A stretch of DNA of 50,539 nt, from assembly GCA_947627445.1 (NCBI GenBank), contig CANQWA010000020.1:1-50539 (forward strand). Reading direction: 5' to 3'. Of the stretch, positions 35,361 through 43,076 are shown in pieces. The notes below the pieces were generated by a model that was not told the origin of the DNA, searched no databases, and was given only the letters and a program-made list of their open reading frames with translations. This DNA is from an uncultured Ruminococcus sp. GTDB taxonomy: Bacteria > Bacillota > Clostridia > Oscillospirales > Ruminococcaceae. Each line of letters starts with the position of its first letter. Position 1 is the first letter of the stretch. Position numbers and translations under genes: made by a program.

Positions 35361-37451
35361 TCATGTGCCTCCTACCGGACGGGAGTAGCCACAACCTTCC
35401 TTTTCACAGATCAGCATGCCGGACTTTCCGCCCTTCTGAAACAAGGTGGATGAACAATTGGGACATTTTTCTTCCGTAGGAATGTTCCAGGTCATAAAGT
35501 TGCAGTCCGGAAATGCACTGCATCCATAAAAGCTTCTGCCGCGTTTGGATTTTTTCAGAATGATCTTTTCTCCGCAGCGGGGACAGTTTCCGACAGTTTC
35601 CTGAACGATCTTCTTGGTATTCTTGCACGCCGGAAATCCGGGACAAGCCAGAAATCTGCCATATCTGCCGATCTTGATGACCATGTTCCTGCCGCAGGCA
35701 TCACAGACCATATCCGTTTCTTCATCCGGTACCTTGATCCGCTTGCCCTCCATTTTTTCTTCCGCAGCCGCCAGTGTTCTGGCAAAGTCTCCGTAGAAGT
35801 CCTCCAGTGTCTCTACCCAGCTTTTCTTGCCGCCTTCTACATCGTCTAATTGTCCTTCCATGGCGGCAGTGAATTTCACATCCAAAATATTCTCGAAGTG
35901 CTCCTTCATCAGATCTGTGGTGACTTCTCCCAGTACAGTGGGCTTGAGTTGCTTGCCCTCCCGTTCCACATACAGATGAGAAATAATGGTGGTAATAGTC
36001 GGCGCATAGGTACTGGGTCTGCCGATGCCGTTTTCTTCCAGAGCTTTAATCAGCATGGCTTCGGTATATCGGGGCGGTGCTTGCGTAAAATGCTGGTTGC
36101 CCTCCAGTGACTTGACCTTGATCTTCATGCCGTTTTCCAGCTCTGGCAGATTGCGGCTCTCTTCTTTGTCTGTCTTTGCCTCATCATAGACAGCAGTAAA
36201 TCCCTCGAACTTCATGGTCGAACCGGTGGTCTTGAACAGACAGTTGTCTGCTTCGATCTCCACAGTAACTGTATCCAACAGTGCATCTGCCATCTGGCTG
36301 GCAATAAACCGTTCCCAGATCAGCTTATACAGCTTATACTGATCCGCCGTCAGGCTGGGTTTCAACTCTGCCGGCGTCAGATGGGGCAGTGAAGGACGAA
36401 TCGCCTCGTGGGCATCCTGGGCATTTTTCTTGGTCTTGTATACACGCATCTCCGGCGGCAGATATTCCTTGCCGTAGCGTTCTGTGACATATGCCGCCGC
36501 AGCCTTCTGTGCTTCTTCCGAAATTCGCAGACTATCCGTACGCATATAGGTGATCAGACCCACTGCACCCATGCCCTGTACATCAATACCTTCATACAAC
36601 TCCTGTGCCACCTTCATGGTGCGTTTGGACTGAAAGCCCAGGCGATAAGAAGCATCCTGCTGCAATGTAGATGTGATAAAGGGCGGTGCAGGATGCCGTT
36701 TTGTCACACGTTTCTTCACGCTCTGCACCGTATACACCGCATTCTGCAGACGTTCCAGAATCCGATCTGCGGTATCCTTGTCTGGAATCTCATTTTTATC
36801 CACACGATCACCGTCCACCCACACCAGCTTGGCGGAAAACACCTTTCGTGAGGGCGGTGCAGAAAATTTGGCATCAATAGACCAGTATTCCTGGGGCACG
36901 AAGGCACGGATCTCATTTTCCCGATCTACCACCAGACGAACTGCCACAGACTGCACTCTGCCGGCAGAAAGTCCCCGGCGCACCTTTTTCCACAGAAAAG
37001 GACTCAGCTTATAGCCCACCAGTCTGTCCAGAATCCGGCGTGCCTGCTGGGCATTGACCAGATCGAGGTCAATTTTATGGGGATGGCTCATGCCTGCCTG
37101 AACACCGCTCCGGGTAATCTCGTTGAATTCCACTCGGTTGTTCTCGTTCATATCCAGCTTCAGAATCTGGGCGATATGCCAGGAAATGGCTTCGCCCTCT
37201 CGATCCGGGTCAGTGGCAAGATAAACACGGTCACACTTTTTGGCATGATCCTTTAACTTTTTGATGACATCTTCCTTGCCCTTCATATCCGTATACTGGG
37301 GCTCAAAGCCGTTTTCTACATCCACACCCAGCTTTGACTTGGGCAGATCCCGGATATGCCCCATAGAGGCAATGACATCATACCCTTTTCCCAGATATTT
37401 CTGAATGGTTTTTGCCTTTGCCGGCGACTCAACAATGACTAAATCTGACAT
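35361..37451 (-). CDS. topA: DNA topoisomerase I
   Basis: This is the type IA enzyme that relaxes negative supercoils. The 696-residue protein has the Toprim domain (LVIVESPAKAKTIQKYLG, YLATDPDREGEAISWH), the active-site Tyr in GLITYMRTDSLRIS, and three C-terminal zinc-ribbon segments (CDACGRNMV...CPGFPAC; CPRCGEK...CSAFPDC; CPNCSS...CEKEGC). It lies downstream of dprA with a 69-nt gap holding a small hairpin (CTGTCAG/CTGACAG at 37491-37512). Confidence 0.98.
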   Translation of the reverse strand: MSDLVIVESPAKAKTIQKYLGKGYDVIASMGHIRDLPKSKLGVDVENGFEPQYTDMKGKEDVIKKLKDHAKKCDRVYLATDPDREGEAISWHIAQILKLDMNENNRVEFNEITRSGVQAGMSHPHKIDLDLVNAQQARRILDRLVGYKLSPFLWKKVRRGLSAGRVQSVAVRLVVDRENEIRAFVPQEYWSIDAKFSAPPSRKVFSAKLVWVDGDRVDKNEIPDKDTADRILERLQNAVYTVQSVKKRVTKRHPAPPFITSTLQQDASYRLGFQSKRTMKVAQELYEGIDVQGMGAVGLITYMRTDSLRISEEAQKAAAAYVTERYGKEYLPPEMRVYKTKKNAQDAHEAIRPSLPHLTPAELKPSLTADQYKLYKLIWERFIASQMADALLDTVTVEIEADNCLFKTTGSTMKFEGFTAVYDEAKTDKEESRNLPELENGMKIKVKSLEGNQHFTQAPPRYTEAMLIKALEENGIGRPSTYAPTITTIISHLYVEREGKQLKPTVLGEVTTDLMKEHFENILDVKFTAAMEGQLDDVEGGKKSWVETLEDFYGDFARTLAAAEEKMEGKRIKVPDEETDMVCDACGRNMVIKIGRYGRFLACPGFPACKNTKKIVQETVGNCPRCGEKIILKKSKRGRSFYGCSAFPDCNFMTWNIPTEEKCPNCSSTLFQKGGKSGMLICEKEGCGYSRPVGGT

Positions 37452-37520
37452 AAAACTCTCTCTTCTACCCTTTCCTCTATCTGCATCAGTCTGTCAGGTT
37501 TCTCTCTGACAGATCTGCTT

Positions 37521-38792
37521 TTATCCAATCAGGCGGAACTGCTTTCCCGGCATCCGTTCTGCTCTGCCATACAACTCCAATTCTGTCAGTGCCGTGGCAA
37601 GCTCACCCATAGGCACATCCAGCTCGGCTGCCAGAATATCTATATGCATCACTCTTTGCTTTTGGAGCAATGCCAGAATATTCCGCTGCAGTTCCGTCAT
37701 CGGCGCATCATCTGCCTCAAACAGCGGATCGTTTACATCCGGTTCGGATGATACAGACGGTTCCGATTGCTTCGCTTCTGGCTGTTTCTGCTTTTTCCGG
37801 GAACTCTTCTGAGCATCACTGAAATCCATGACAAGACTTTCGGTTTTCCTGCTGTTTTCATGATACAGTTCTGATGCCGCAATCATATGTGCAAAATTGG
37901 TATAGTATTCATAGACAATGTCCCGGCTGTCGAAAACCGGGATTGCACCGTCACGAAGATATTTTATCACACCCATATACCGTTTGTCAAATATATCCGC
38001 CGGCGGTACACAGAAAACATCTCTTCCCTGATCCAGGGCGCACTCCGCAGTGATCAGTGCACCGCTTTTCAAAGGTGCCTGTATCACAAGCGTTCCCATA
38101 CTGAGTCCAGATAATACACGATTCCGCAAGGGAAAATTGGACGCCGCAGGTGATGTTCCCGGCAGGAACTCTGACAGGATCAGACCACAGGCAGCGATCT
38201 CCTTTTTCAGTTGAAAATGCTCTGCGGGATAGGGCACATCCAGTCCGCACCCCATGAGGGCAATACTGGGTCTGCGCAAATGCAAAGCGCAGAGATTCGC
38301 TGTAATATCCACACCCACGGCAAATCCTGTGACCAAAACAAAGCCAAGCTTTACCAGATCATCGCAGAACATCTTTTCAATCCGCAAACTGTATTCTGTG
38401 GCACGGCGTGTTCCCACAACGGTCAGAAGCAGGTGATTCTGGAGCAGCGTCATATCGCCCTGATAAAACAGCAGCACCGGTGGATTCACAATTGCCATCA
38501 GCTGTTCCGGATAGGCATCGTCACCATACCATATCATGGAGATGTGCAGCTTCCGGCAGCGTTCCAGCATTTCATTGACATGCGTCTCCGTTGTCTGGTG
38601 TATCCGTCTGCATGTATGCTCCGGCAGTCGGAGTTCTGCGATGATATCCCGGTGATGGAGGGCGTCATATGCCTTTTGCGGCGTATCATACTGCTCCAGG
38701 ATCGTCCAGATGCGGGAATTTCCTGCGCCAAATACCATGACCATCCATAGCAGACACCATATTTCATCGTGCATGTTCTGCTCACGTTCCAC
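37521..38792 (-). CDS. dprA: DNA processing protein DprA
   Basis: DprA loads RecA on incoming single-stranded DNA during transformation. The 423-residue protein has a helical N-terminal region, the Rossmann-type core (LTVVGTRRATEYSLRIEKMF, VTGFAVGVDITAN, LRNRVLSGLSMGTLVIQAP, SGALITAECALDQGRDVFCVP) and a C-terminal winged-helix domain (about 355-423). GTG 38792 is preferred: GAGGAGG is 8 nt upstream; ATG 38774 has only a weak site. It overlaps trmH by 11 nt. A Ser/Glu/Lys-rich linker of about 45 residues joins core and winged helix. Other competence genes are not in the window. Confidence 0.92.
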   Translation of the reverse strand: MEREQNMHDEIWCLLWMVMVFGAGNSRIWTILEQYDTPQKAYDALHHRDIIAELRLPEHTCRRIHQTTETHVNEMLERCRKLHISMIWYGDDAYPEQLMAIVNPPVLLFYQGDMTLLQNHLLLTVVGTRRATEYSLRIEKMFCDDLVKLGFVLVTGFAVGVDITANLCALHLRRPSIALMGCGLDVPYPAEHFQLKKEIAACGLILSEFLPGTSPAASNFPLRNRVLSGLSMGTLVIQAPLKSGALITAECALDQGRDVFCVPPADIFDKRYMGVIKYLRDGAIPVFDSRDIVYEYYTNFAHMIAASELYHENSRKTESLVMDFSDAQKSSRKKQKQPEAKQSEPSVSSEPDVNDPLFEADDAPMTELQRNILALLQKQRVMHIDILAAELDVPMGELATALTELELYGRAERMPGKQFRLIG

Positions 38793-39597
38793 TTGATACA
38801 CCTCCTCGTCTGGCTTCCCATAAAATAATCCCGGCAGCCATGGCAGCATTCAGCGATTCAATCGATCCATGCATGGGTATCGTCACCCGTCTGTCACACG
38901 CCTGTGATACCTCTGGCGGCAAACCGTTTCCCTCGTTGCCGATCACGATTGCCGTTCCTTTCCGAAAGCGACAATCGCCGACCTGTTCTGCCTCGCTGCT
39001 TACCACAGCGGCACAGCTTTCCACATGAACGCTGCGGCAGACTTCCAGCACCGGCTCTATAGAAGAAGTACAGCAGACCGGCACACGAAACAGGGAACCC
39101 ATGGTAGCACGCACCACCTTAGGGCTATAGATATCACAGCTGGCGCTATAGATCACACCATCCAGTCCCAGTGCATCCGCCGTCCGCAGGATCATACCGG
39201 CATTGCCGGGATCCTGCAGCTGATGCAGCACGGCATAGACGCCGTCCCCGTGAATGAGCTCTGTCAACGGCAACTGCTCCGGCATACGGCAGATGGCATA
39301 GATCCCCTGTGAATGCTCTGTCTGAGACAATGCCGCACCTATCGCATCCGGAATCAGAGCACAGTGTACATGCGCCAGATCCACGGCAACATACGCCGCC
39401 TCAAAACGGCGGTAGCCCTCCTCTGTCCAGAACAGGTGGCTCAGAGCAGCGCCATTGGAGATGGCATCTGTCACCAGCCGCATGCCTTCCAGTACAAAGC
39501 TGTTTTCTTTCGCACGGTCTTTTCTGGATCTTGCAAGTCTGCGGTACAGCTTAATGGATGGGTTGTCCTTTGCTATAATGGAAAAGGGTCTGCTCAT
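38782..39597 (-). CDS. SpoU/TrmH family RNA 2'-O-methyltransferase
   Basis: The 271-residue enzyme has an N-terminal substrate-binding domain (KLYRRLARSRKDRAKENSF, VLEGMRLV) and a SPOUT knot domain with motif 1 LQDPGNAGMILRTADALG, motif 2 VIGNEGNGL and motif 3 IPMHGSIESLNAAMAAG. It methylates ribose in rRNA or tRNA; the target is not deducible. It heads the trmH-dprA-topA-trmFO run. A solo repeat end (CAGAACTTGTTCTCAG at 39643-39658) lies upstream. Confidence 0.93.
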   Translation of the reverse strand: MSRPFSIIAKDNPSIKLYRRLARSRKDRAKENSFVLEGMRLVTDAISNGAALSHLFWTEEGYRRFEAAYVAVDLAHVHCALIPDAIGAALSQTEHSQGIYAICRMPEQLPLTELIHGDGVYAVLHQLQDPGNAGMILRTADALGLDGVIYSASCDIYSPKVVRATMGSLFRVPVCCTSSIEPVLEVCRSVHVESCAAVVSSEAEQVGDCRFRKGTAIVIGNEGNGLPPEVSQACDRRVTIPMHGSIESLNAAMAAGIILWEARRGGVSSGT

Positions 39598-39678
39598 GGT
39601 TCACCTCATTTCGGGAAAACGTGTCTGCATTCTTTCAAAAATCAGAACTTGTTCTCAGACCTCTGACGAATACAACAA

Positions 39679-39707
39679 AACACGCTCCGTACATTGCAGA
39701 GCGTGTT
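39679..39707 (-). terminator. Terminator after rplT
   Basis: Minus strand AACACGCTC pairs with GAGCGTGTT around a loop of about 11 nt, followed by TTGTTG. It ends the infC-rpmI-rplT transcript. Confidence 0.75.
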
Positions 39708-39720
39708 TCGCTTTCCATCC

Positions 39721-40074
39721 TTAAAGAGCAGCCTTTGCCTGTTCTACAATTGCAGTAAAGCCAGCTGCATCATGAATTGCGATCTCAGACAGCATCTTGC
39801 GGTTCAGCGTGATACCAGCCTTTTTGCAGCCATTCATGAACTGAGAATAATTGATGCCGTTCATCTTACAAGCAGCAGAAATACGAGTAATCCAAAGCTG
39901 TCTGAACTCTCTTTTCTTCTGCTTTCTGCCGATATAGGCATAATTGCCGGACTTCATGACAGCCTGCTTTGCCATCTTGAAATGCTTGCTCTTACTGCCC
40001 CAATAGCCCTTTGCCAGCTTCAGTGTCTTATTTCTTCTCTTACGAGTCATCATTGCACCTTTGATACGTGCCAT
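39721..40074 (-). CDS. rplT: 50S ribosomal protein L20
   Basis: The 117-residue bL20 is unmistakable: [52 protein letters not shown] and [13 protein letters not shown]20 binds 23S rRNA early in 50S assembly and in Firmicutes represses its own operon through the infC leader. Last gene of the infC-rpmI-rplT operon. Confidence 0.99.
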   Translation of the reverse strand: MARIKGAMMTRKRRNKTLKLAKGYWGSKSKHFKMAKQAVMKSGNYAYIGRKQKKREFRQLWITRISAACKMNGINYSQFMNGCKKAGITLNRKMLSEIAIHDAAGFTAIVEQAKAAL

Positions 40075-40157
40075 ATTTCACTACCTCCGATTTTCTCTTT
40101 GTCAAAACGCGTCAAACTGTATCCTATGCGCAGAATCCATTCACAACGGACAGGTTC

Positions 40158-40361
40158 TTAGAGATACGGCAGCAGCTTCTTTACTGCCGGTGCATTTGTG
40201 CTGTCAGCGATACCCACAGTACGTGCAATTCTCTTGCGCTTTGTCGCTTTCTGCGTCAATCTGTGTCTCTTATTGGTCTTCTGATACTTTACCTTACCGG
40301 AAGCAGTCATCTTAAAACGCTTCTTTGCACCAGAATGTGTCTTTGTCTTGATTTTTGCCAT
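40158..40361 (-). CDS. rpmI: 50S ribosomal protein L35
   Basis: The 67-residue bL35 reads MAKIKTKTHSGAKKRFKMT, then KHRLTQKATK-like basic sequence (RHRLTQKATKRKRIAR). It lies between infC and rplT as usual, with AGGAGGAATCACC before the ATG. Confidence 0.98.
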   Translation of the reverse strand: MAKIKTKTHSGAKKRFKMTASGKVKYQKTNKRHRLTQKATKRKRIARTVGIADSTNAPAVKKLLPYL

Positions 40362-40376
40362 GGTGATTCCTCCTGT

Positions 40377-40895
40377 TTACTTCGATGCCTTCGGTGAAAT
40401 GAACATGACCATACTGCGGCCTTCCATTTTTGCAGGCTTTTCAACAACTCCCACTTCTGCGCACGCTTCCTTAAAGCGCTTGAGAAGCTCTTCGCCGATC
40501 TGCGGATGTGCAATGGCACGCTTCCGGAAACGAACTGAAACCTTCAGCTTATCTCCGCCCTGCAAGAACTTTTTCGCCTGATTGACCTTCGTTTCAAAAT
40601 CATGGGTGTCTATGGCAGAAAACATCCGGATCTCTTTGATAGAAACGACCTTCTGATTTTTCCGTGCTTCCTTTTCCCGCTTTTGCTGTTCAAAACAATA
40701 CTTGCCATAATCCATGATACGGCATACCGGCGGCTTTGCCTGCGGTGCAATCTTCACCAGATCCAAGTCCTTGTCATAGGCGATTTTTTGTGCGTCTCTT
40801 GCAGACATCGTTCCGAGCTTTTCGCCGTTCTGGTCGATCACCAGAACTTCCTTATCCCGGATTTCCTCATTGATCTGCAGCTCCTGTTTGCTGAT
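40377..40895 (-). CDS. infC: Translation initiation factor IF-3, probable AUC start
   Basis: IF-3 prevents premature subunit joining and checks start codons. The N domain includes LQINEEIRDKEVLVIDQNG and PPVCRIMDYGKYCFEQQKR; the C domain includes FETKVNQAKKFLQGGDKLK and RFRKRAIAHPQIG. No in-frame ATG exists at the expected start, and the first GTG (40841) would remove about 18 conserved residues. An ATC at 40895 stands 9 nt after GGAGG, followed by SKQELQINEEIRDKE as in IF-3 proteins, giving 172 residues. Rare AUU/AUC/AUA starts are known for infC and allow self-repression. An attenuator lies 33 nt upstream. Confidence 0.9.
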   Translation of the reverse strand: MSKQELQINEEIRDKEVLVIDQNGEKLGTMSARDAQKIAYDKDLDLVKIAPQAKPPVCRIMDYGKYCFEQQKREKEARKNQKVVSIKEIRMFSAIDTHDFETKVNQAKKFLQGGDKLKVSVRFRKRAIAHPQIGEELLKRFKEACAEVGVVEKPAKMEGRSMVMFISPKASK

Positions 40896-41080
40896 AAGCC
40901 AGCACCTCCAAACATGTTAATTCCAAACAAAAAAAAGCGCTCACATTTGTGAACACTCCATTTCTCCGTCCGTAAAAACCCACTATGCCCTTGCACAGCA
41001 GATGCCTAAACGAGTGATTGACCGTTTCGACTTGAGCCAAACGGTGAGAACGGTAATGCTCTTCTTTGTTTACTCTGAAT
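40896..41080 (-). promoter_or_regulatory. infC leader, likely L20-type autoregulatory leader
   Basis: About 180 nt lie between the predicted transcription start and infC, with several stems and a terminator hairpin just before the infC Shine-Dalgarno. In Bacillus the same position carries an L20-controlled attenuator. The assignment rests on position and the terminator; the L20-binding fold was not verified. Confidence 0.6.
40929..40956 (-). terminator. Attenuator-type terminator in the infC leader
   Basis: Minus strand GTGTTCACA pairs (with two G-U) with TGTGAGCGC and is followed by eight T residues, 25-30 nt before the infC ribosome site. Confidence 0.8.
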
Positions 41081-41109
41081 ATCATATCATACTCCAGAAG
41101 GATTGTCAA
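41081..41109 (-). promoter_or_regulatory. Predicted sigma-A promoter for infC-rpmI-rplT
   Basis: Minus strand TTGACA, 17-nt spacer, TATGAT. Good match and correct position for the leader described. Confidence 0.82.
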
Positions 41110-41155
41110 GGTACTCCTTTCGAAATTTACATTTTATTCATTTTTTGTGCAAACT

Positions 41156-41285
41156 TAGATTGTTGCATCTTCCGGCAGATTTTGATGCAGACAAGAAAAA
41201 AAGCCGCAGACAACCCTTGTGTCCGGCAAGATTTTTGGATGCCGTATGCGCCAGAATCTGCCGAAAAGATGTGCATACATTTCTA
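41156..41285. repeat. Palindromic element, family B copy 3 (shortened)
   Basis: About 130 bp with the family B body (GCCGCAGACAACCCTTGTGTC, in part, and TCTGCCGAAAAGATGTGC). It runs directly into the family C hairpin at 41284, sharing TA, the same B-then-C order as at 2821-3164. Confidence 0.65.
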
Positions 41286-41334
41286 AGGCAGCACCGCACA
41301 AAGACCGCCTAACGGCTTTGTACGGTATTGCCTA
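41284..41334. repeat. Family C hairpin abutting the spoIIR stop
   Basis: TAAGGCAGCACCGCACAAAG pairs with CTTTGTACGGTATTGCCTA. The terminal TA together with the adjacent G forms the TAG stop codon of spoIIR on the minus strand. Confidence 0.7.
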
Positions 41335-41946
41335 AGAGAACCAGTTCCGAAACTTCTCAAACCATTCCGCGCATTTCAACTTGACGCAATAGCGCTCTGG
41401 ATGCTCCAGAAGATCCTGCTGCACCGCATCGAAGCTTTCCTCTGCTGTTTCCTGATCGCTGTCCACTTCCATGGCGTTAGACACGCAGAGTGCCGGATAC
41501 ATAACGCACCACCAGTTCTGCCCCTTTGCTTCACCAATGGTGATACGCAGGGCATCATAAGTCCCGGCTGGCATGGTCAGTTCTCCGTAGGTGCGATCGT
41601 CAAAGGGCATTTCTGTTAGCTCTGCTGTCACATCATAATCATAGCCTTCTTCTTTTACCACTTGCTCGGCGATCCACTCTATTTCCAAGAGATGCTCTGT
41701 CACAGACTGTTCCACCTTTTCCAGCGTATCTCCAGGATTCCTGAAAAATTTCTCTGCATCATCCAGCAAACGGTCACGCACCTTTAGCTTCAGCGCCTGA
41801 TCATCAATACTGTCAGAATTTGCCAGAATGTGCAGACGCAGTACATTTTCTCTCAGACTCTGACGGGCATCGGCAGCTTTTTCCACCGAGGAAAAACAGA
41901 TTGCTCCTGCCATTCCCAGTAATAGTGCCAGTTCCAGTTTTTTCAT
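41332..41946 (-). CDS. spoIIR: Stage II sporulation protein R (SpoIIR)
   Basis: SpoIIR is made in the forespore and triggers SpoIIGA cleavage of pro-sigma-E in the mother cell. The 204-residue protein has a signal-like N terminus (MKKLELALLLGMAGAICF), LRLHILANSDSIDDQALKL, RTYGELTMPAGTYDALRITI and IGEAKGQNWWCVMYPALCV. ATG 41946 follows GAGGTG. The last codons (FRNWFS) and stop lie in a repeat end. A TATAAT lies at 41986-41991 with a poor -35. It suggests a sporulating ancestor or a conserved sporulation programme; spoIIGA and sigma factors are outside the window. Confidence 0.88.
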   Translation of the reverse strand: MKKLELALLLGMAGAICFSSVEKAADARQSLRENVLRLHILANSDSIDDQALKLKVRDRLLDDAEKFFRNPGDTLEKVEQSVTEHLLEIEWIAEQVVKEEGYDYDVTAELTEMPFDDRTYGELTMPAGTYDALRITIGEAKGQNWWCVMYPALCVSNAMEVDSDQETAEESFDAVQQDLLEHPERYCVKLKCAEWFEKFRNWFS

Positions 41947-42003
41947 ATCGCTCACCTCGTCAGAATTATGGGCAAAAAAATCTGGATTATACAGGTTTCT
42001 CAC

Positions 42004-42041
42004 AAAGAAAAAACCTCCTGCAGGTCAAAACCACAGGAGGT
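42004..42041 (-). terminator. Terminator after the lipoprotein gene
   Basis: Minus strand ACCTCCTG pairs with CAGGAGGT around a 13-nt loop, followed by six T residues. It lies between the lipoprotein gene and spoIIR. Confidence 0.85.
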
Positions 42042-42050
42042 CGTTTATTT

Positions 42051-42085
42051 CGGCAAACCTGCACCATCTTTGTGCGGGTTTGCCG
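42051..42085. repeat. Family C hairpin after the lipoprotein gene
   Basis: CGGCAAACCTGCAC, loop CATCTTT, GTGCGGGTTTGCCG. It has the same loop as the copy at 21509-21545. Just 3' of the lipoprotein stop. Confidence 0.65.
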
Positions 42086-42103
42086 TTCTGTTTCGATCAG
42101 AAA

Positions 42104-42898
42104 TTAGCCGTCAACACCGGTTACATTGAAGGTAACTTCGATAGACTCCCATTCACCGTTGAACGCAGACGGATCGACGATCTGCGCAGAGTAAGCAGAA
42201 GCATCTGTTACGGAACCGTTTGCATCGTGGGCGTCTTCCGGCAGAGTGGTCACCCACTCATTATAAATGTTTGCACGCATTTCGATGTTATCGTCAGAAG
42301 AAGTGTAGTTCTTGGCACTCATCGGAACTTCTGTGCCGTTCATCTTGATGCTGGTAATCTCGATCGCCATGTTTGGATACAGAGTTGTACCATCCTTTAC
42401 CATCACTGCCATGAAGGACAGACCGGAAGGCAGATAGGGATCATCGGGATCACCGGTCACGTCATAACGCATCCCCTTAGAAGCGCCGTTTACACTGACA
42501 GTATATTCACCATCGTGATCAATCGTCGCCACGCCTGCATCGTATGTCAGCAGATCCTCTTCCGTACCCCAGTACTGTACATACCATTGACCGTCAACAA
42601 TTGCCAGATAAGCATCGCCGGACTCAGCTGCAACGGCCTCTTCAAAGTCAGCATCCACAACCATCTGACCTGCAACAGAGCTCTCATCACCGCCGAATGC
42701 CTGCTCGTCAGAAGAACCGTTATCCGAAACTTCTTCACTGGACTCTTCTGCAACAGAGCTTTCCTCTGCTGCACTGGACTCACTGGACTCACTGGAGGAA
42801 GAAGAACTGCCCTTCTCTTCGCCGCAGCCTGTCATGCCAACACATACCATTGCGAATGCTGCCAGAATTGCCAGCATCTTTTTTGTCTTTAACATCAT
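42104..42898 (-). CDS. Secreted lipoprotein of unknown function
   Basis: The 264-residue protein starts with a lipoprotein signal peptide (KKMLAILAAFAMVCVGMTGC, lipobox MTGC). A Ser/Glu-rich linker of about 60 residues follows, as in many surface lipoproteins, then a globular region of about 180 residues with aromatic and Asp-rich stretches (DGQWYVQYWGTEEDLLTYD, TGDPDDPYLPSG) ending EWESIEVTFNVTGVDG. No enzyme motif was recognised; a ligand- or glycan-binding beta-sandwich is conceivable but unproven. Three consecutive ATG codons (42901, 42898, 42895) follow GAGGAAA; the middle one is used here. It is monocistronic with its own promoter and terminator. Confidence 0.75.
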   Translation of the reverse strand: MMLKTKKMLAILAAFAMVCVGMTGCGEEKGSSSSSSESSESSAAEESSVAEESSEEVSDNGSSDEQAFGGDESSVAGQMVVDADFEEAVAAESGDAYLAIVDGQWYVQYWGTEEDLLTYDAGVATIDHDGEYTVSVNGASKGMRYDVTGDPDDPYLPSGLSFMAVMVKDGTTLYPNMAIEITSIKMNGTEVPMSAKNYTSSDDNIEMRANIYNEWVTTLPEDAHDANGSVTDASAYSAQIVDPSAFNGEWESIEVTFNVTGVDG

Positions 42899-42969
42899 CA
42901 TTTTCCTCGTTTCCATAAAGTTGTAATTGCAGTTGCAGGACAGCAGAGCTGTTCTGCTTTACACTATTT

Positions 42970-42998
42970 ATCATACAGGATTTTCGGCTTAGATGCAA
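42970..42998 (-). promoter_or_regulatory. Predicted promoter for the lipoprotein gene
   Basis: Minus strand TTGCAT, 17-nt spacer, TATGAT, about 70 nt upstream of the start codon. Confidence 0.6.
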
Positions 42999-43076
42999 GA
43001 TGTTATTCCAACAAATTTTAGAAAAATTTTTTTGGTGTTTTGTATAAATTGTCGGTTATCCCCCGGAATCCGCGAA

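Noticed and set aside
40867-41109. An 80-codon frame in the infC leader
   Set aside because: It starts upstream of the predicted transcription start and overlaps the terminator and IF-3 start; no ribosome site.
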